Made by a program: the position numbers and the translations under genes. DNA of 64,000 bases from Bradyrhizobium cosmicum (GTDB lineage: Bacteria > Pseudomonadota > Alphaproteobacteria > Rhizobiales > Xanthobacteraceae). Positions 7,370 to 15,660 of the stretch are shown here, in pieces; position 1 is the stretch's first letter; every line of letters begins with the position of its first letter. The stretch lies in assembly GCF_007290395.2 (NCBI RefSeq), contig NZ_CP041656.2, positions 2,914,001 through 2,978,000 on the forward strand. Direction: 5' to 3'. The notes beneath the pieces are model-generated. The model was not told the DNA's origin. It saw nothing but the letters and a program-made list of their open reading frames with translations, and did not search any database.

Positions 7370-8446
7370 ATGACACGCGGGGGTGACGGCATCATCGGAT
7401 CGCGGCGCAGCGGCAGGCTGCTGCCGGCGCTGCTGCTTGCTGCGTGCCTGCTGCCGCTGCTCGGCCAAAGCGCCGCGCAGGCCCAGCTTTTCTCCGATCG
7501 CCCGCCGCCGGTGCCCCCCGCCTCGGTGCCCGACCCCGGCGGCGCCGTCAGCCTGGCGCCGCCCTCCGGTCCCGGTGCCGGCCCCCCGAGCCTGCCGCCG
7601 ACCCTGATGCAGCCGAATACGCCCAGCATGCCGCCGCCCGCGGTCACCACCGTGCCGTCGGCTCCGCCGCTCAATGCCGCCGTGCCCGGACAGGGCGTGC
7701 TGTCGCTGACCGCCAAATACGGCAAGGACTCTCCTGCGATCACCAGCGGTCTGGTCTGGCGGGTGTTTGCCGATCGTCCCGACGAGAACGGCACCTTCAA
7801 GCTGATCCGCGAGGACCGCAGCGCCACGCCGAACATCGTGCTGCCGCCCGGCAATTACGTCGTGCACGTCGCCTTCGGCCTCGTCAGCGCGGTGCGCACC
7901 GTCAGCCTGAAGGCGGAGACCGACCGCGAATCCTTCGTGCTGCCGGCCGGCGGCCTGCGCATCGAGGGCCGCGTCGGCACCAGCCGCATTCCGCTGAACC
8001 AGATCTCGTTCGCGATCTACAAGGGCAGCCAGTTCGAATCCGGCGAGCGTGCCTCGCTGGTGCCGAACGTCGCCGCCGGCGACGTCGTGCTGCTGCCGGA
8101 GGGTACCTACTACATCATCTCCAACTACGGCGACGCCAACTCGGTGGTGCGCTCGGACATCCGCGTCCAGGCCGGCAAGCTCACCGACGTCACCATCACC
8201 CACCGCGCCGCCGTGATCACGCTCAAGCTCGTCAGCGACAGGGGTGGCGAGGCGCTTGCCAACACCGCCTGGTCGGTGCTGACGCCGGGCGGCGACGTCA
8301 TCAAGGAATCGATCGGCGCCTTCCCGCGCGTCGTGCTCTCCGAAGGCGAATACCGCGCCATCGCCAAGAACGAGGGCAAGGTCTACGAGCGCGGCTTCAA
8401 CGTTGTGAACGGCGTCGACGGCGAAGTCGAAGTCGTGGCGCGGTAG
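7370..8446 (+). CDS. Exported Pro-rich protein of unknown function
   Basis: This 358-residue protein has a signal peptide (about 1-38; RRSGRLLPALLLAACLLPLL, cleavage near AQA-Q). A Pro/Ser/Gly-rich linker (40-105) follows, then a beta-rich region of about 250 residues with repeated phrases on the pattern LPxGxYxxxxxxG (LPPGNYVVHVAFG, LPEGTYYIISNYG, LSEGEYRAIAKNEG). These look like three copies of a carboxypeptidase-regulatory or Ig-like strand pair. The Cys at residue 26 lies within the hydrophobic core, so I do not call a lipoprotein. It is probably periplasmic or envelope-associated; I did not recognise the family. Confidence 0.75.
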   Translation: MTRGGDGIIGSRRSGRLLPALLLAACLLPLLGQSAAQAQLFSDRPPPVPPASVPDPGGAVSLAPPSGPGAGPPSLPPTLMQPNTPSMPPPAVTTVPSAPPLNAAVPGQGVLSLTAKYGKDSPAITSGLVWRVFADRPDENGTFKLIREDRSATPNIVLPPGNYVVHVAFGLVSAVRTVSLKAETDRESFVLPAGGLRIEGRVGTSRIPLNQISFAIYKGSQFESGERASLVPNVAAGDVVLLPEGTYYIISNYGDANSVVRSDIRVQAGKLTDVTITHRAAVITLKLVSDRGGEALANTAWSVLTPGGDVIKESIGAFPRVVLSEGEYRAIAKNEGKVYERGFNVVNGVDGEVEVVAR

Positions 8447-8909
8447 ACTTCTCACCGGCGCGATCAGCGAGAGCACGACGTTCGACGCGACCGACTTCCG
8501 CAACATCGTACCGCGGTTCTCATCCAGCGCACGTAAATCCAACCAGACCGTCGTTGACCTGCTCGGCGAAAGCCGCAGCCAAATAGGGTGACGCCGGCGC
8601 ACATTGCGCTGGCCAGCAGTGAACGTCCGGTGAGCATTCGCTTACCGGACGTCCTCCTGTGTTCTGATTTGAATACCCGGGGCAGCGCTGTCAGGCCGCA
8701 TTGGCGGCACACAACACCGGCAGCGCCAGCTTATTCCGTCGGCGCCGCGACTTCGTCAAAGCCGGTGCAACATACGTATTTCCGATAATCAATTTTATTC
8801 TCTTTCCGTCCCGCTGCGTTATATGTCGGCTATCCTTCATATGAGGGAGGTCGGAGCAGGCTCGTGCACCTGCGAGACTGGCACGAAACAGGGGACCAAG
8901 CCCGTCGGC
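8447..8909. other. Intergenic region; long palindrome at 8623-8652
   Basis: I see no convincing gene in this 460-base gap. Its only marked structure is a 30-bp inverted repeat at 8623-8652 with 13-base arms (ACGTCCGGTGAGC on the left, one mismatch) and a 4-base loop. No T-tract follows, so it is more likely an operator or repeat than a terminator. Confidence 0.5.
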
Positions 8910-9104
8910 ATGTATGAAGTGATCCTCACCAGGCGTAAGCGGTTTGGTTGGCGATGGCAGGTGTGCGACCAGTCCGGCAAGATATTTGCCGATGGCTTCG
9001 AGCGCACGCGGCCGTCCGCCAAATATCATGGCGAGCGCGCATTGTTCTTCCTGTTGTCACAAGCCTATCTGCACAAGCGTTTCGCGGCGTCCAGCGAGGA
9101 CTAG
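8910..9104 (+). CDS. Small conserved hypothetical protein
   Basis: It encodes 64 residues from ATG 8910 (MYEVILTRRKRFGWRW) or 93 from ATG 8823. I prefer 8910 because the conserved-looking part starts there: a basic, Trp-rich beta hairpin, then FERTRPSAKYHGERALFFLL. The longer N-terminus (with CTCETGTKQGTK) has no ribosome site or recognisable feature. It has no signal peptide and is probably cytosolic. I recall similar short proteins in Bradyrhizobium but know no function. Confidence 0.5.
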   Translation: MYEVILTRRKRFGWRWQVCDQSGKIFADGFERTRPSAKYHGERALFFLLSQAYLHKRFAASSED

Positions 9105-9137
9105 CTGCGCGATGGCTGCGCAGCTCCGTCCTCCACC

Positions 9138-10130
9138 TCAGACATCAACGACCAGCTTGCCCTTCGTCGCGTGATCGCGGATCAGCGCGTAGGCATCGCC
9201 TACGTTCTCCAGCGTAAAGTGCCTGGCGTCGAGCTGCGGCATCAGCTTGCCGGCTTCAACCAGCCGCGTCGCCTCCGCCATGATCTCCCCGTGATGCGCG
9301 CGGCCTTCGCCTGACAGCAGCGGCAGCAGCGTGAACACGCCGGAATAGGTGGCGGCGCGGAACGAGAGCGGCGCCAGCGCATGCGTGCCCCAGCCGAGCG
9401 CGCTCACGACATGGCCGAAGCGGCGCACCGCCGCAAAGGAGGCATCGAGCACCTTGCCGCCGACGGTATCGTAGACGACGTCGAAGCCGTAGCCTCCGGT
9501 ATGCTCTGCAACGTAAGCCTCGAGGGCAACGTCGCGGTCGATGAAGACGGCGCCGTAACCTTCGATCGTCGCACGTTGCGATGGCGAGCCGGTCGCGAAC
9601 ACCTTCGCTCCGAAGGCGCGCGCGATCTGGATCGCGACATGGCCGACGCCACCGGCGCCGCCATGTATCAGCACCTTCTGGCCGGCCTTCAACATCGCGC
9701 GGTCGATCAGGCCTTCCCAGGCCGTGATGACAATGAGGGGCAGGGCGGCCGCTTCCCGCATGCTGAGATTGGCGGGCTTGAGCGCCAGCAGCTCGGCATC
9801 GACAGCGGCGAATTCGGCCAGCGATCCCGGCACGCCGCCGACGCCGCCGGTCATGCCATAGACTTCGTCGCCCGGCTTGAACCGCGTCACGTTGCCCCCG
9901 GTGCGCTCGATCACGCCAGCAAGATCGATTCCGGGAATGGCGGGCAGCGGATGGCGTGCATGCGCCGCGGCACCAGCGTGGATCTTGGTGTCGAGCGGAT
10001 TGACCCCGCTCGCATGGACCCGCACCAGCACCTCTCCCGGGCCGATCCCGGGCGTGGAGATGGTTGAGATGCGCAGCGGTGCGTTGTGTGTTTCCAGGAT
10101 GGCCGCGCGCATCGTCGATGGTCTCGTCAT
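9138..10130 (-). CDS. Zinc-independent medium-chain oxidoreductase (quinone oxidoreductase family)
   Basis: The 330-residue protein has a GroES-like N-terminal half (GEVLVRVHASGVNPLDTKI, PGIDLAGVIE) and a Rossmann half with the NADPH loop HGGAGGVGHVAIQIA (about residues 155-170). It lacks the Cys-rich zinc lobe of alcohol dehydrogenases. It probably reduces quinones or enones with NADPH. It is divergent from a LysR gene at 10235 across 104 bases, the typical layout for a target of its neighbouring regulator. GGAGCAG lies upstream of ATG 10130. Confidence 0.9.
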   Translation of the reverse strand: MTRPSTMRAAILETHNAPLRISTISTPGIGPGEVLVRVHASGVNPLDTKIHAGAAAHARHPLPAIPGIDLAGVIERTGGNVTRFKPGDEVYGMTGGVGGVPGSLAEFAAVDAELLALKPANLSMREAAALPLIVITAWEGLIDRAMLKAGQKVLIHGGAGGVGHVAIQIARAFGAKVFATGSPSQRATIEGYGAVFIDRDVALEAYVAEHTGGYGFDVVYDTVGGKVLDASFAAVRRFGHVVSALGWGTHALAPLSFRAATYSGVFTLLPLLSGEGRAHHGEIMAEATRLVEAGKLMPQLDARHFTLENVGDAYALIRDHATKGKLVVDV

Positions 10131-10206
10131 GATCGTTCTGCTCCGTTGTCGGCCTCCAATATGCTCATGATATTTTGCATGGGAAGGAACAAGGATGTAC
10201 GATATT

Positions 10207-10222
10207 CATACAGTTTTGTATG
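10207..10222. promoter_or_regulatory. Palindrome between oxidoreductase and LysR genes (candidate operator)
   Basis: The sequence is CATAC-AGTTTT-GTATG. It starts 77 bases before the oxidoreductase start and ends 12 bases before the LysR start, so a bound LysR protein could repress itself and act on the divergent gene. A weaker pair, ATGC and GCAT, flanks 10161-10180. Confidence 0.4.
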
Positions 10223-10234
10223 GTGGGGATTTCG

Positions 10235-11086
10235 ATGGAGTGGAGCGATCTGCGCATCTTCCTGGCGATTGCGCGCGAAGGCACGCTCGGCGCAGCCGCG
10301 CGAAAGATCGGCCAGACCCAGCCGACCATGGGACGGCGGCTTCGCGCGCTCGAGGCCGCGCTCGGACAGACGCTGTTCCAGCGCACCGCCGATGGCTTCG
10401 TGCTGACCGACGAAGGCACTGCCGTGCTGCGCCATGCCGAGCGGATCGAGCAGGAGGCGATCGCGCTTGCGCGGCACGCTTCCGGTGCAGAGACGCAGCT
10501 CGACGGCCTGTTGCGGCTGTCGTCGTCGGACTGGTTCGGGACGGTGATGCTGTCGCCGGTGATCGCCGCGTTCGGGAAGCTTCATCCCAAGGTGACGGTC
10601 GAGCTCCTGACCGATGCGCGGCTCTACAGCCTGCCGCGTCGCGAGGCCGACCTCGTCTTCCGCATCAAGCGGTTCGACGAGCCCGAGGTGATCTCCCGCA
10701 AGCTGCTGCACATTCCCTACGCTCTCTATGGCAGGAAAGGCAGCAAGCCGCCCCGCGCCGGCGACGGCAGCGGCGTCCGCGTCGTCACCATGAACGCCGA
10801 ATTCGCCGACATGCCCGATGCAGTCTGGCTGAAGCGCACGCTGCCGAATGCGGACATCGCCTCGCGCAGCAACAACCGGCAGGCCCAGGCCGAATTGTGC
10901 GCGAGCGGAGGCGGATTTGCCGTGTTGCCGCGTCCGCTCGGCGATCGCGATCGTCGCCTCGTCGCGCTCGACATCGGTACGCCGCCGCCCGGCCGCGACA
11001 CCTTCATCGGCTATCACCGCGATCTCAGGCGCCTCGCCCGCCTGCGCGCGCTGCTCGATCTGGTGATCGAGCGGTTGGCGGGGTAG
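10235..11086 (+). CDS. LysR family transcriptional regulator
   Basis: The 283-residue protein has an N-terminal winged helix (DLRIFLAIAREGTLGAAARKIGQTQPTMGRRLRALEA cut into its helices; residues 4-60) and a LysR substrate domain from about 85. The recognition helix TQPTMGRR differs slightly from the usual SQPAVSRQ. ATG 10235 is preceded by GGGG; an in-frame GTG-type extension upstream would run through the palindrome. Likely target: the divergent oxidoreductase. The inducer is unknown. Confidence 0.9.
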   Translation: MEWSDLRIFLAIAREGTLGAAARKIGQTQPTMGRRLRALEAALGQTLFQRTADGFVLTDEGTAVLRHAERIEQEAIALARHASGAETQLDGLLRLSSSDWFGTVMLSPVIAAFGKLHPKVTVELLTDARLYSLPRREADLVFRIKRFDEPEVISRKLLHIPYALYGRKGSKPPRAGDGSGVRVVTMNAEFADMPDAVWLKRTLPNADIASRSNNRQAQAELCASGGGFAVLPRPLGDRDRRLVALDIGTPPPGRDTFIGYHRDLRRLARLRALLDLVIERLAG

Positions 11087-11139
11087 TGGGGCGTCCGTGG
11101 AAAAGGGGACCGACCTTCGAAAAGGCCGGTCCCAAAGTT

Positions 11140-12486
11140 CTATTCCGCAGCTTCCATGATTCCGCGCGTTCTGGGCAGGGGATCGGCGACTGTGTCGATG
11201 GCTTCCATCGACTTGTCGAACTTGACGAAGTCATCGTCCATGATTGCGCGCGGATTGAAGTTTTCATCCGCGATGATGCCGTGCACGCGGCGGCGCTGCA
11301 TTCCCATGTTGCCGCCGTCGTAGATCGGCAATACGGAAGCCTCCCGAAGATATTTGCCGAACTTGTGCTCGGTACTGAGGCTGTTGACCCCGACAATCTG
11401 CATGCATTTGTAGACGCAATCGATCATCGTTTCGGTAACGTTGATCTTGCACATTGCGCCGATCAGTTCGGCGTGCTGGGAGTGCTTGTCGAGGTAGTCG
11501 GCGGCCCGCCAGGCAAAATATCGCGCGGATTCGATCTTGGCGGCGATGTCGCCCATGATGTAGCCGGCATTCTGGAAGCGGATGATCGGGGTGAGCGATC
11601 CAGCCGTGTTGGTCTTCAGGAATTTCAGCGCGTCCTCGTAGGCTGCCCGAGCTACGCCGACCGCGGCAATTGCTGCCACCGGACCAGACCAGGCAAAGTT
11701 GCGGTTGATGACGAGATCGCCGTTCCCCGCGGCGCCGGGCAGCAGGTTGTCGACAGGAACCTCGGCATTCTCGAACACGACAAATGCGTTCGACGTGGTC
11801 CGGTGGCCTTCCTTGTCGAGGAACGTCCAGGTGATGCCCGGCGTGCCGCGTTCAACGACGATCGCAGACAATCCTTCCGTGCCGCCGACGCTGCTGTCGG
11901 TCCGGATGATCGCGGTCTGGGTGTTGGTACCCAGTCCGTCCCAGCCCGCGGAAGACGACCATTTCTTCTTGCCATTGATGATGAATCGGTCGCCCTTCTT
12001 GACCGCCGTCATGCCGATTCCGGCCTTGGGCAGCGGGCTGTCGAAATTCGCCGTGCCGCCGGTGCCGCCCGGCGGTTCGCCCGCGGTCCAGGCGCTCAGA
12101 TAGGTCCCGGTTGGATCGGACGTTGCCTCGCCGAGGAAGCGCTTCTTTTGTTCGTCGGAGCCGTACCAGAGGACCGGCATCAGGCCGAGACCGTTGCAAA
12201 GGCAGGTGCAGGCGAACCCGGGATCGACGGAGGTGATCTCCTCGCAAGCGATTACGTAGTCCAGACAGGACATTTCCGCCCCGCCATATTGCTTTGGCAG
12301 CATGGCCATGGCGATGCCCGCCTTGTAGGCCTCGATGTAGGCGCCCTTGGTCATCTGGTAGGCCAGCATGGGGTCCGGCTCCCTGTCGGCCGCCGGGATG
12401 ACGGGTGCGAGGATGTTCTCCGTAAACTCCCGCGCAAACTTCTGAATCTTCCGCTGCTCCGGTGACATCGTGAAATCGATCGCCAT
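11140..12486 (-). CDS. Acyl-CoA dehydrogenase family flavoprotein (paralogue 1)
   Basis: The protein has 448 residues with the full family fold: N-terminal helical domain (to about 125), beta domain with the FAD/acyl-CoA strand TYLSAWTAGEPPGGTGGTANF, and C-terminal four-helix bundle. In the catalytic motif, usually Y-E-G-T, it reads IYDGGNMGMQRR, so Asp390 stands where the base is Glu in short- and medium-chain enzymes. It oxidises an acyl-CoA at C2-C3, passing electrons to ETF; the substrate is unknown. It is about 45% alike by eye to the second copy at 13336. The operator-like palindrome 12602-12615 lies in its promoter region. Confidence 0.9.
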   Translation of the reverse strand: MAIDFTMSPEQRKIQKFAREFTENILAPVIPAADREPDPMLAYQMTKGAYIEAYKAGIAMAMLPKQYGGAEMSCLDYVIACEEITSVDPGFACTCLCNGLGLMPVLWYGSDEQKKRFLGEATSDPTGTYLSAWTAGEPPGGTGGTANFDSPLPKAGIGMTAVKKGDRFIINGKKKWSSSAGWDGLGTNTQTAIIRTDSSVGGTEGLSAIVVERGTPGITWTFLDKEGHRTTSNAFVVFENAEVPVDNLLPGAAGNGDLVINRNFAWSGPVAAIAAVGVARAAYEDALKFLKTNTAGSLTPIIRFQNAGYIMGDIAAKIESARYFAWRAADYLDKHSQHAELIGAMCKINVTETMIDCVYKCMQIVGVNSLSTEHKFGKYLREASVLPIYDGGNMGMQRRRVHGIIADENFNPRAIMDDDFVKFDKSMEAIDTVADPLPRTRGIMEAAE

Positions 12487-12601
12487 TCGCGTTCTCCGTT
12501 GATTGCTCGTTCAAGATCGTTGGAGGCGAGGCCGGCCGGGCTGCTTCAACGCTCCCATCATGGGACATCGGGACAAAACGACAAGAAGATAGTTTAGGCA
12601 G

Positions 12602-12615
12602 TTAAATCTGTTTAA
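12602..12615. promoter_or_regulatory. Shared palindrome, copy 1 (TTAAATCTGTTTAA)
   Basis: It lies in the 256-base divergent gap, 116 bases from the dehydrogenase start at 12486 and 128 before the regulator start at 12743. It differs at three positions from the copy at 14691 (consensus TTAAAWCWGTTTWA). It is a candidate binding site for the regulator encoded next to it. Confidence 0.5.
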
Positions 12616-12742
12616 AGTAACGCAAGCGCTTTTGGCGCGTGCAATCTGTCGGCGTTTTGTGCATGATGTGACTGAAATTGACGCAGCGCCGGTCCGTTTC
12701 TTCGAATACATCTGGCGATGCAGCCATGATTGGAGGCTTTGC

Positions 12743-13372
12743 GTGATCGTCGGCGATACCCAGCAAAAGCTGCTGGCGAAACTTCTGGAAGCCAAGGCCG
12801 GACTGACGGTGGACGAACTCGCCGGCGAGGTGGATCTCACGCGCAGTGCGGTGAAGCAGCATCTTTCGGGGATGGAGCGTTCCGGATACGTGCAGCACAC
12901 GTCTTCGAAGAGCGGAGGCCGGCCACGCTTTCTATATACTTTGACCGAAAGCGGTATTGATCTGTTTCCGAAACGCTATTCCTGGTTTTCGCGCGTCATG
13001 TTCGAGAGCTTGCGGAAGAAGATCGGTGCGTCGAAGTTCGGCGCCTACATGTTCGAGTTGGGTGTGGACATGTCGGCGGCGGCGATTCCCCGTCTGGTGG
13101 GAAAGACCCGGGTAGAGCGCGTCGTCGAGATCGTGAAAATCATGAACGAGACCGGGTTTGCGGCCCGCGTCACTTCGCCTGGCAAGGGTGAGAAGCTTCC
13201 TCGCATCGAATGCAAGAACTGCGTATTCCATGATCTTTCGAAGGACTACACCGAGGTCTGCCAATTCGATCTCGGTTTCCTGTCCGGCCTGATGGGCGCG
13301 CCTATCGAGCATCAGGAATGCATGCAGCGCGGCGGTCAGGCCTGCCGCTTCAGGTTCCTGCCGACGGCTTGA
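12743..13372 (+). CDS. HTH regulator with a Cys-rich C-terminal domain (MetOD1/V4R-like)
   Basis: The protein has 209 residues. Residues 5-70 are an ArsR/SufR-type winged helix (LTVDELAGEVDLTRSAVKQH, wing at SKSGGRPRFLYTLT). The C-terminal part (about 85-205) resembles the methanogen-output/V4R class and carries five Cys: CKNC, a third in EVCQFDLG, then HQECMQRGGQACRF. That spacing could bind a metal or an Fe-S cluster, as SufR does, and so sense redox state or a ligand. GTG 12743 is chosen because TGGAGG ends six bases before it; an ATG at 12632 would start upstream of that and inside the promoter. It lies between two acyl-CoA dehydrogenase genes and its last 37 bases overlap the end of the second one on the other strand. 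Confidence 0.8.
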   Translation: MIVGDTQQKLLAKLLEAKAGLTVDELAGEVDLTRSAVKQHLSGMERSGYVQHTSSKSGGRPRFLYTLTESGIDLFPKRYSWFSRVMFESLRKKIGASKFGAYMFELGVDMSAAAIPRLVGKTRVERVVEIVKIMNETGFAARVTSPGKGEKLPRIECKNCVFHDLSKDYTEVCQFDLGFLSGLMGAPIEHQECMQRGGQACRFRFLPTA

Positions 13373-14676
13373 GTATCTGGCGGGGGTGCCTGCTTTCCGA
13401 AGGGCGTTGCAGCCGAGGCCGCGATAGAGCGCGGGTCGAAGGCGGGATCGGCCATGACCGCACAGATCTTCCGCATCTGCATGCCGACATTGCCGGCGTC
13501 ATAGAGCGGGAAAACCGAGGCTTCGCGGAGATAGCGCCCGAGAGGATTGGAGGTGTCCAGTGCGTTGACGCCGACGACCTTCATCGCCTGAAACACGGCG
13601 TTGAACAGCATTTCGCTGCAAAACACCTTGGACATCGGGCCGATCGCATGGCCATTTGCGTCGTGAAGGTCGTGATAATGGGCCGCCTTCCACGCGAACG
13701 CGCGTCCGGCCTCGACCTTCATCGCGACCTCCGCCAGCGTGTAGGCCACGACCTGGTGGTTGATGATCGGCTTGTCTCCCCCGCCGGTATACTTTTTGGA
13801 CCACGATAGCGCGTACTCGTAGGCGGACCGCGCCACACCGACGGACGCGATCGCGGCCACCGGTCCCGACCAGGTGAAGGCCTTGTTGACCACGAGATCG
13901 CCGTTTCCTACGGCGAACGCGTTTTCCTCCGGCACACGGCAGTCCGAAAACACAACGGAATTGTTCTGGCAGATGCGGTGCCCAAGTTTGCTGATCGGCG
14001 GCTCGTAGGTGATGCCAGGGGTCCCGCGTGGAATGATGATAGCACTCAGCGCGCGGGATCCTTCGGCCTCGGGCGTGGTCCGAACGATGCAGACATTGGC
14101 GTCTGCGCCCTGCAAATCCCAACCACCGGCGTTCGCCGGCCAGTGCTTTCGTCCGTTGAGGATGTACTCGCCGTTTTTCTTGTCGTGCACAGCGGTCAAC
14201 GCGATGCCGGCGGGAAGGGATGCCGGGCCGTCGAAATTCGCCGTTCCCCCGGGGGTCCCGGCAGCTTCGCTCACGGTCCATCCGGCCAAATATTCACCGC
14301 GCGGATCGCTGGTCGCGGGCACCAGCCATTGTTGCTTCTGCCGTTCGTTGGCGAACCAGACCAGAGGCATCAAGGCCAGTCCGTTGACGAGCAGGATGGT
14401 AGCGAAGCCCGGATCGACTGCGCAGAGTTCTTCTACCACGATCTGAAGATCGACGTTTGAGATGCCGCCGCCGCCGTACTTCTTGGGAATGAACCCGGTA
14501 GCGAAGCCGAGCTTGTAGCTTTCCACGTAAGCGCCCTTGATCGACTGGAAAGCCTTCTGCGGATCGGGATCTTCGTCGGCCGGGCGCACCAGCGGACCAA
14601 GGATTTCGTTGGCGAACTCGCGGGCCATCCGTTGCAGGCGCCGCTGATAAGACGTCAGCGTAAAATCGATCGGCAT
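13336..14676 (-). CDS. Acyl-CoA dehydrogenase family flavoprotein (paralogue 2)
   Basis: The 446-residue protein has the same domain order as the copy at 11140, with matching phrases at GGTANFD, TWSGPVAAIASVGVAR and LREASVFPLYDAGN. Here too the catalytic position is Asp (Asp393). The C-terminal 30 residues are Ala/Pro/Gln-rich and extend past the usual end. It converges on the regulator gene and overlaps its 3' end by 37 bases. A palindrome like the one before paralogue 1 sits 15 bases upstream of the ATG (14691-14704). With its partner it may form a heteromer or act on successive intermediates of one catabolic route. Confidence 0.9.
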   Translation of the reverse strand: MPIDFTLTSYQRRLQRMAREFANEILGPLVRPADEDPDPQKAFQSIKGAYVESYKLGFATGFIPKKYGGGGISNVDLQIVVEELCAVDPGFATILLVNGLALMPLVWFANERQKQQWLVPATSDPRGEYLAGWTVSEAAGTPGGTANFDGPASLPAGIALTAVHDKKNGEYILNGRKHWPANAGGWDLQGADANVCIVRTTPEAEGSRALSAIIIPRGTPGITYEPPISKLGHRICQNNSVVFSDCRVPEENAFAVGNGDLVVNKAFTWSGPVAAIASVGVARSAYEYALSWSKKYTGGGDKPIINHQVVAYTLAEVAMKVEAGRAFAWKAAHYHDLHDANGHAIGPMSKVFCSEMLFNAVFQAMKVVGVNALDTSNPLGRYLREASVFPLYDAGNVGMQMRKICAVMADPAFDPRSIAASAATPFGKQAPPPDTQAVGRNLKRQA

Positions 14677-14690
14677 CGTCGCTCCGTCGG

Positions 14691-14704
14691 TTAAAACAGT
14701 TTTA
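14691..14704. promoter_or_regulatory. Shared palindrome, copy 2 (TTAAAACAGTTTTA)
   Basis: The site starts 15 bases upstream of the paralogue 2 start codon, overlapping the place a ribosome or polymerase would use. It matches copy 1 at 12602 in 11 of 14 positions. Confidence 0.5.
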
Positions 14705-14756
14705 CATATCTAAAGTCCTCGCGGTTGTTCTTATTGTGTGCAACCGTGGCCTATTG

Positions 14757-15430
14757 ATAGGCACGCGAGAAGGAGGCCGGGCGCAGCAGTCGGTACGGCA
14801 GCGCACCTTCCCGGCGATCCGCCTTGCTCGCACGGGAGACAACAGGCGGCTTTCCGTAGCCCGGCCAGGGCTGCGCATCATTGGGCCTACTAGAATTTGA
14901 CGACCTGTCGGGCAAAACACCCAAGCCATCGGTCAATCAGCGCGGCCAAAAATATTCGCCTTTACAGAATTTCGGAATAGGCGGATATTGCGCGCACTCC
15001 GGCCCAAGGAAGAGGGGCGTATCGCGATCGTCACGAACGCGGGCCGGACGGCGGTGGACGTGGGCCACACTGGTGCGACGGTGATCGCAGGGCGGGCAAC
15101 CGTGAGCGAAGGCGTCGCGCGCACGACCGGTGTGATCCACGTACGGCAAAATCGTGTGGTCCTGGCGCCCGCAGGCTGGCGTCAAGCGTTGCGGTGATGT
15201 GGCGGCCCGACCGGGCGCGCGCATCGTTAGCCGCATGGCGACGGGGGCAATAGTGCATCGCTCCCCGAGGAGAGTACGACATAAGCCGTCAAACCACTGC
15301 GCAGGGAAGGCCGGATGTTTGGCTTCACCTGTATGCCGCTGTGCAAATTCTTGTTGCCACCTTTCGCACAGTGGACCGTGGGTGCCCGGCCGGCACCCGG
15401 TCTTCCCTGCGCCCTCTTTCATTTGAGGGT
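14757..15430. repeat. Composite dispersed repeat of Bradyrhizobium type
   Basis: This non-coding block strings together phrases I recognise from many Bradyrhizobium intergenic regions: CGGCAGCGCACCTTCCCGGC, CCTGTCGGGCAAAACACC, GGGGCGTATCGCGATCGTCA, GCAATAGTGCATCGCTC, and GCGCAGGGAAGGCCGGATG ending in CACCCGGTCTTCCCTGCGCC. The minus frame across it reads KEGAGKTGCR and VRDDRDTPLF, which are often annotated as hypothetical proteins but come from the repeat. I see no transposase or terminal repeats, so how it moves or spreads is unclear. Confidence 0.65.
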
Positions 15431-15526
15431 GAGACGACCTGGCAAGGCTCGGGCGAAACACGCCGCGAGGATGCGAAACTGTGTCTAACGCTTCAGCAAG
15501 CCGCAGGATGGGTACTTGCCTATCAC

Positions 15527-15660
15527 CGTCACCCTGAGGTGCTCGCCTCTTCGGCGAGCCTCGAAGGGCGACGGCCCGGCTGCATCTCGGCCGTTCATCC
15601 TTCGAGGCTCGACTTGCGAGGCTATCGCATCGCAAATCTCGCACCTCAGGATGACGGAAT
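15527..15660. repeat. Palindromic dispersed repeat
   Basis: It starts CACCCTGAGGTGCTCGC and ends GCACCTCAGGATGACGG, so its ends are inverted copies of each other (CCTGAGGTGC versus GCACCTCAGG). Inner CTTCGAGG-type arms pair as well. The rest of the gap to 15904 shows no gene. Confidence 0.6.

Noticed and set aside
10195..12465. A 756-codon open frame on the plus strand through the LysR gene and the acyl-CoA dehydrogenase
   Set aside because: The translation is Arg/Ala-rich with no fold and crosses two well-supported genes; it is a shadow of high-GC coding.
14937..15644. A 235-codon minus frame with KEGAGKTGCR and VRDDRDTPLF
   Set aside because: These phrases come from a dispersed repeat that is annotated as protein in many genomes; I treat it as repeat DNA.
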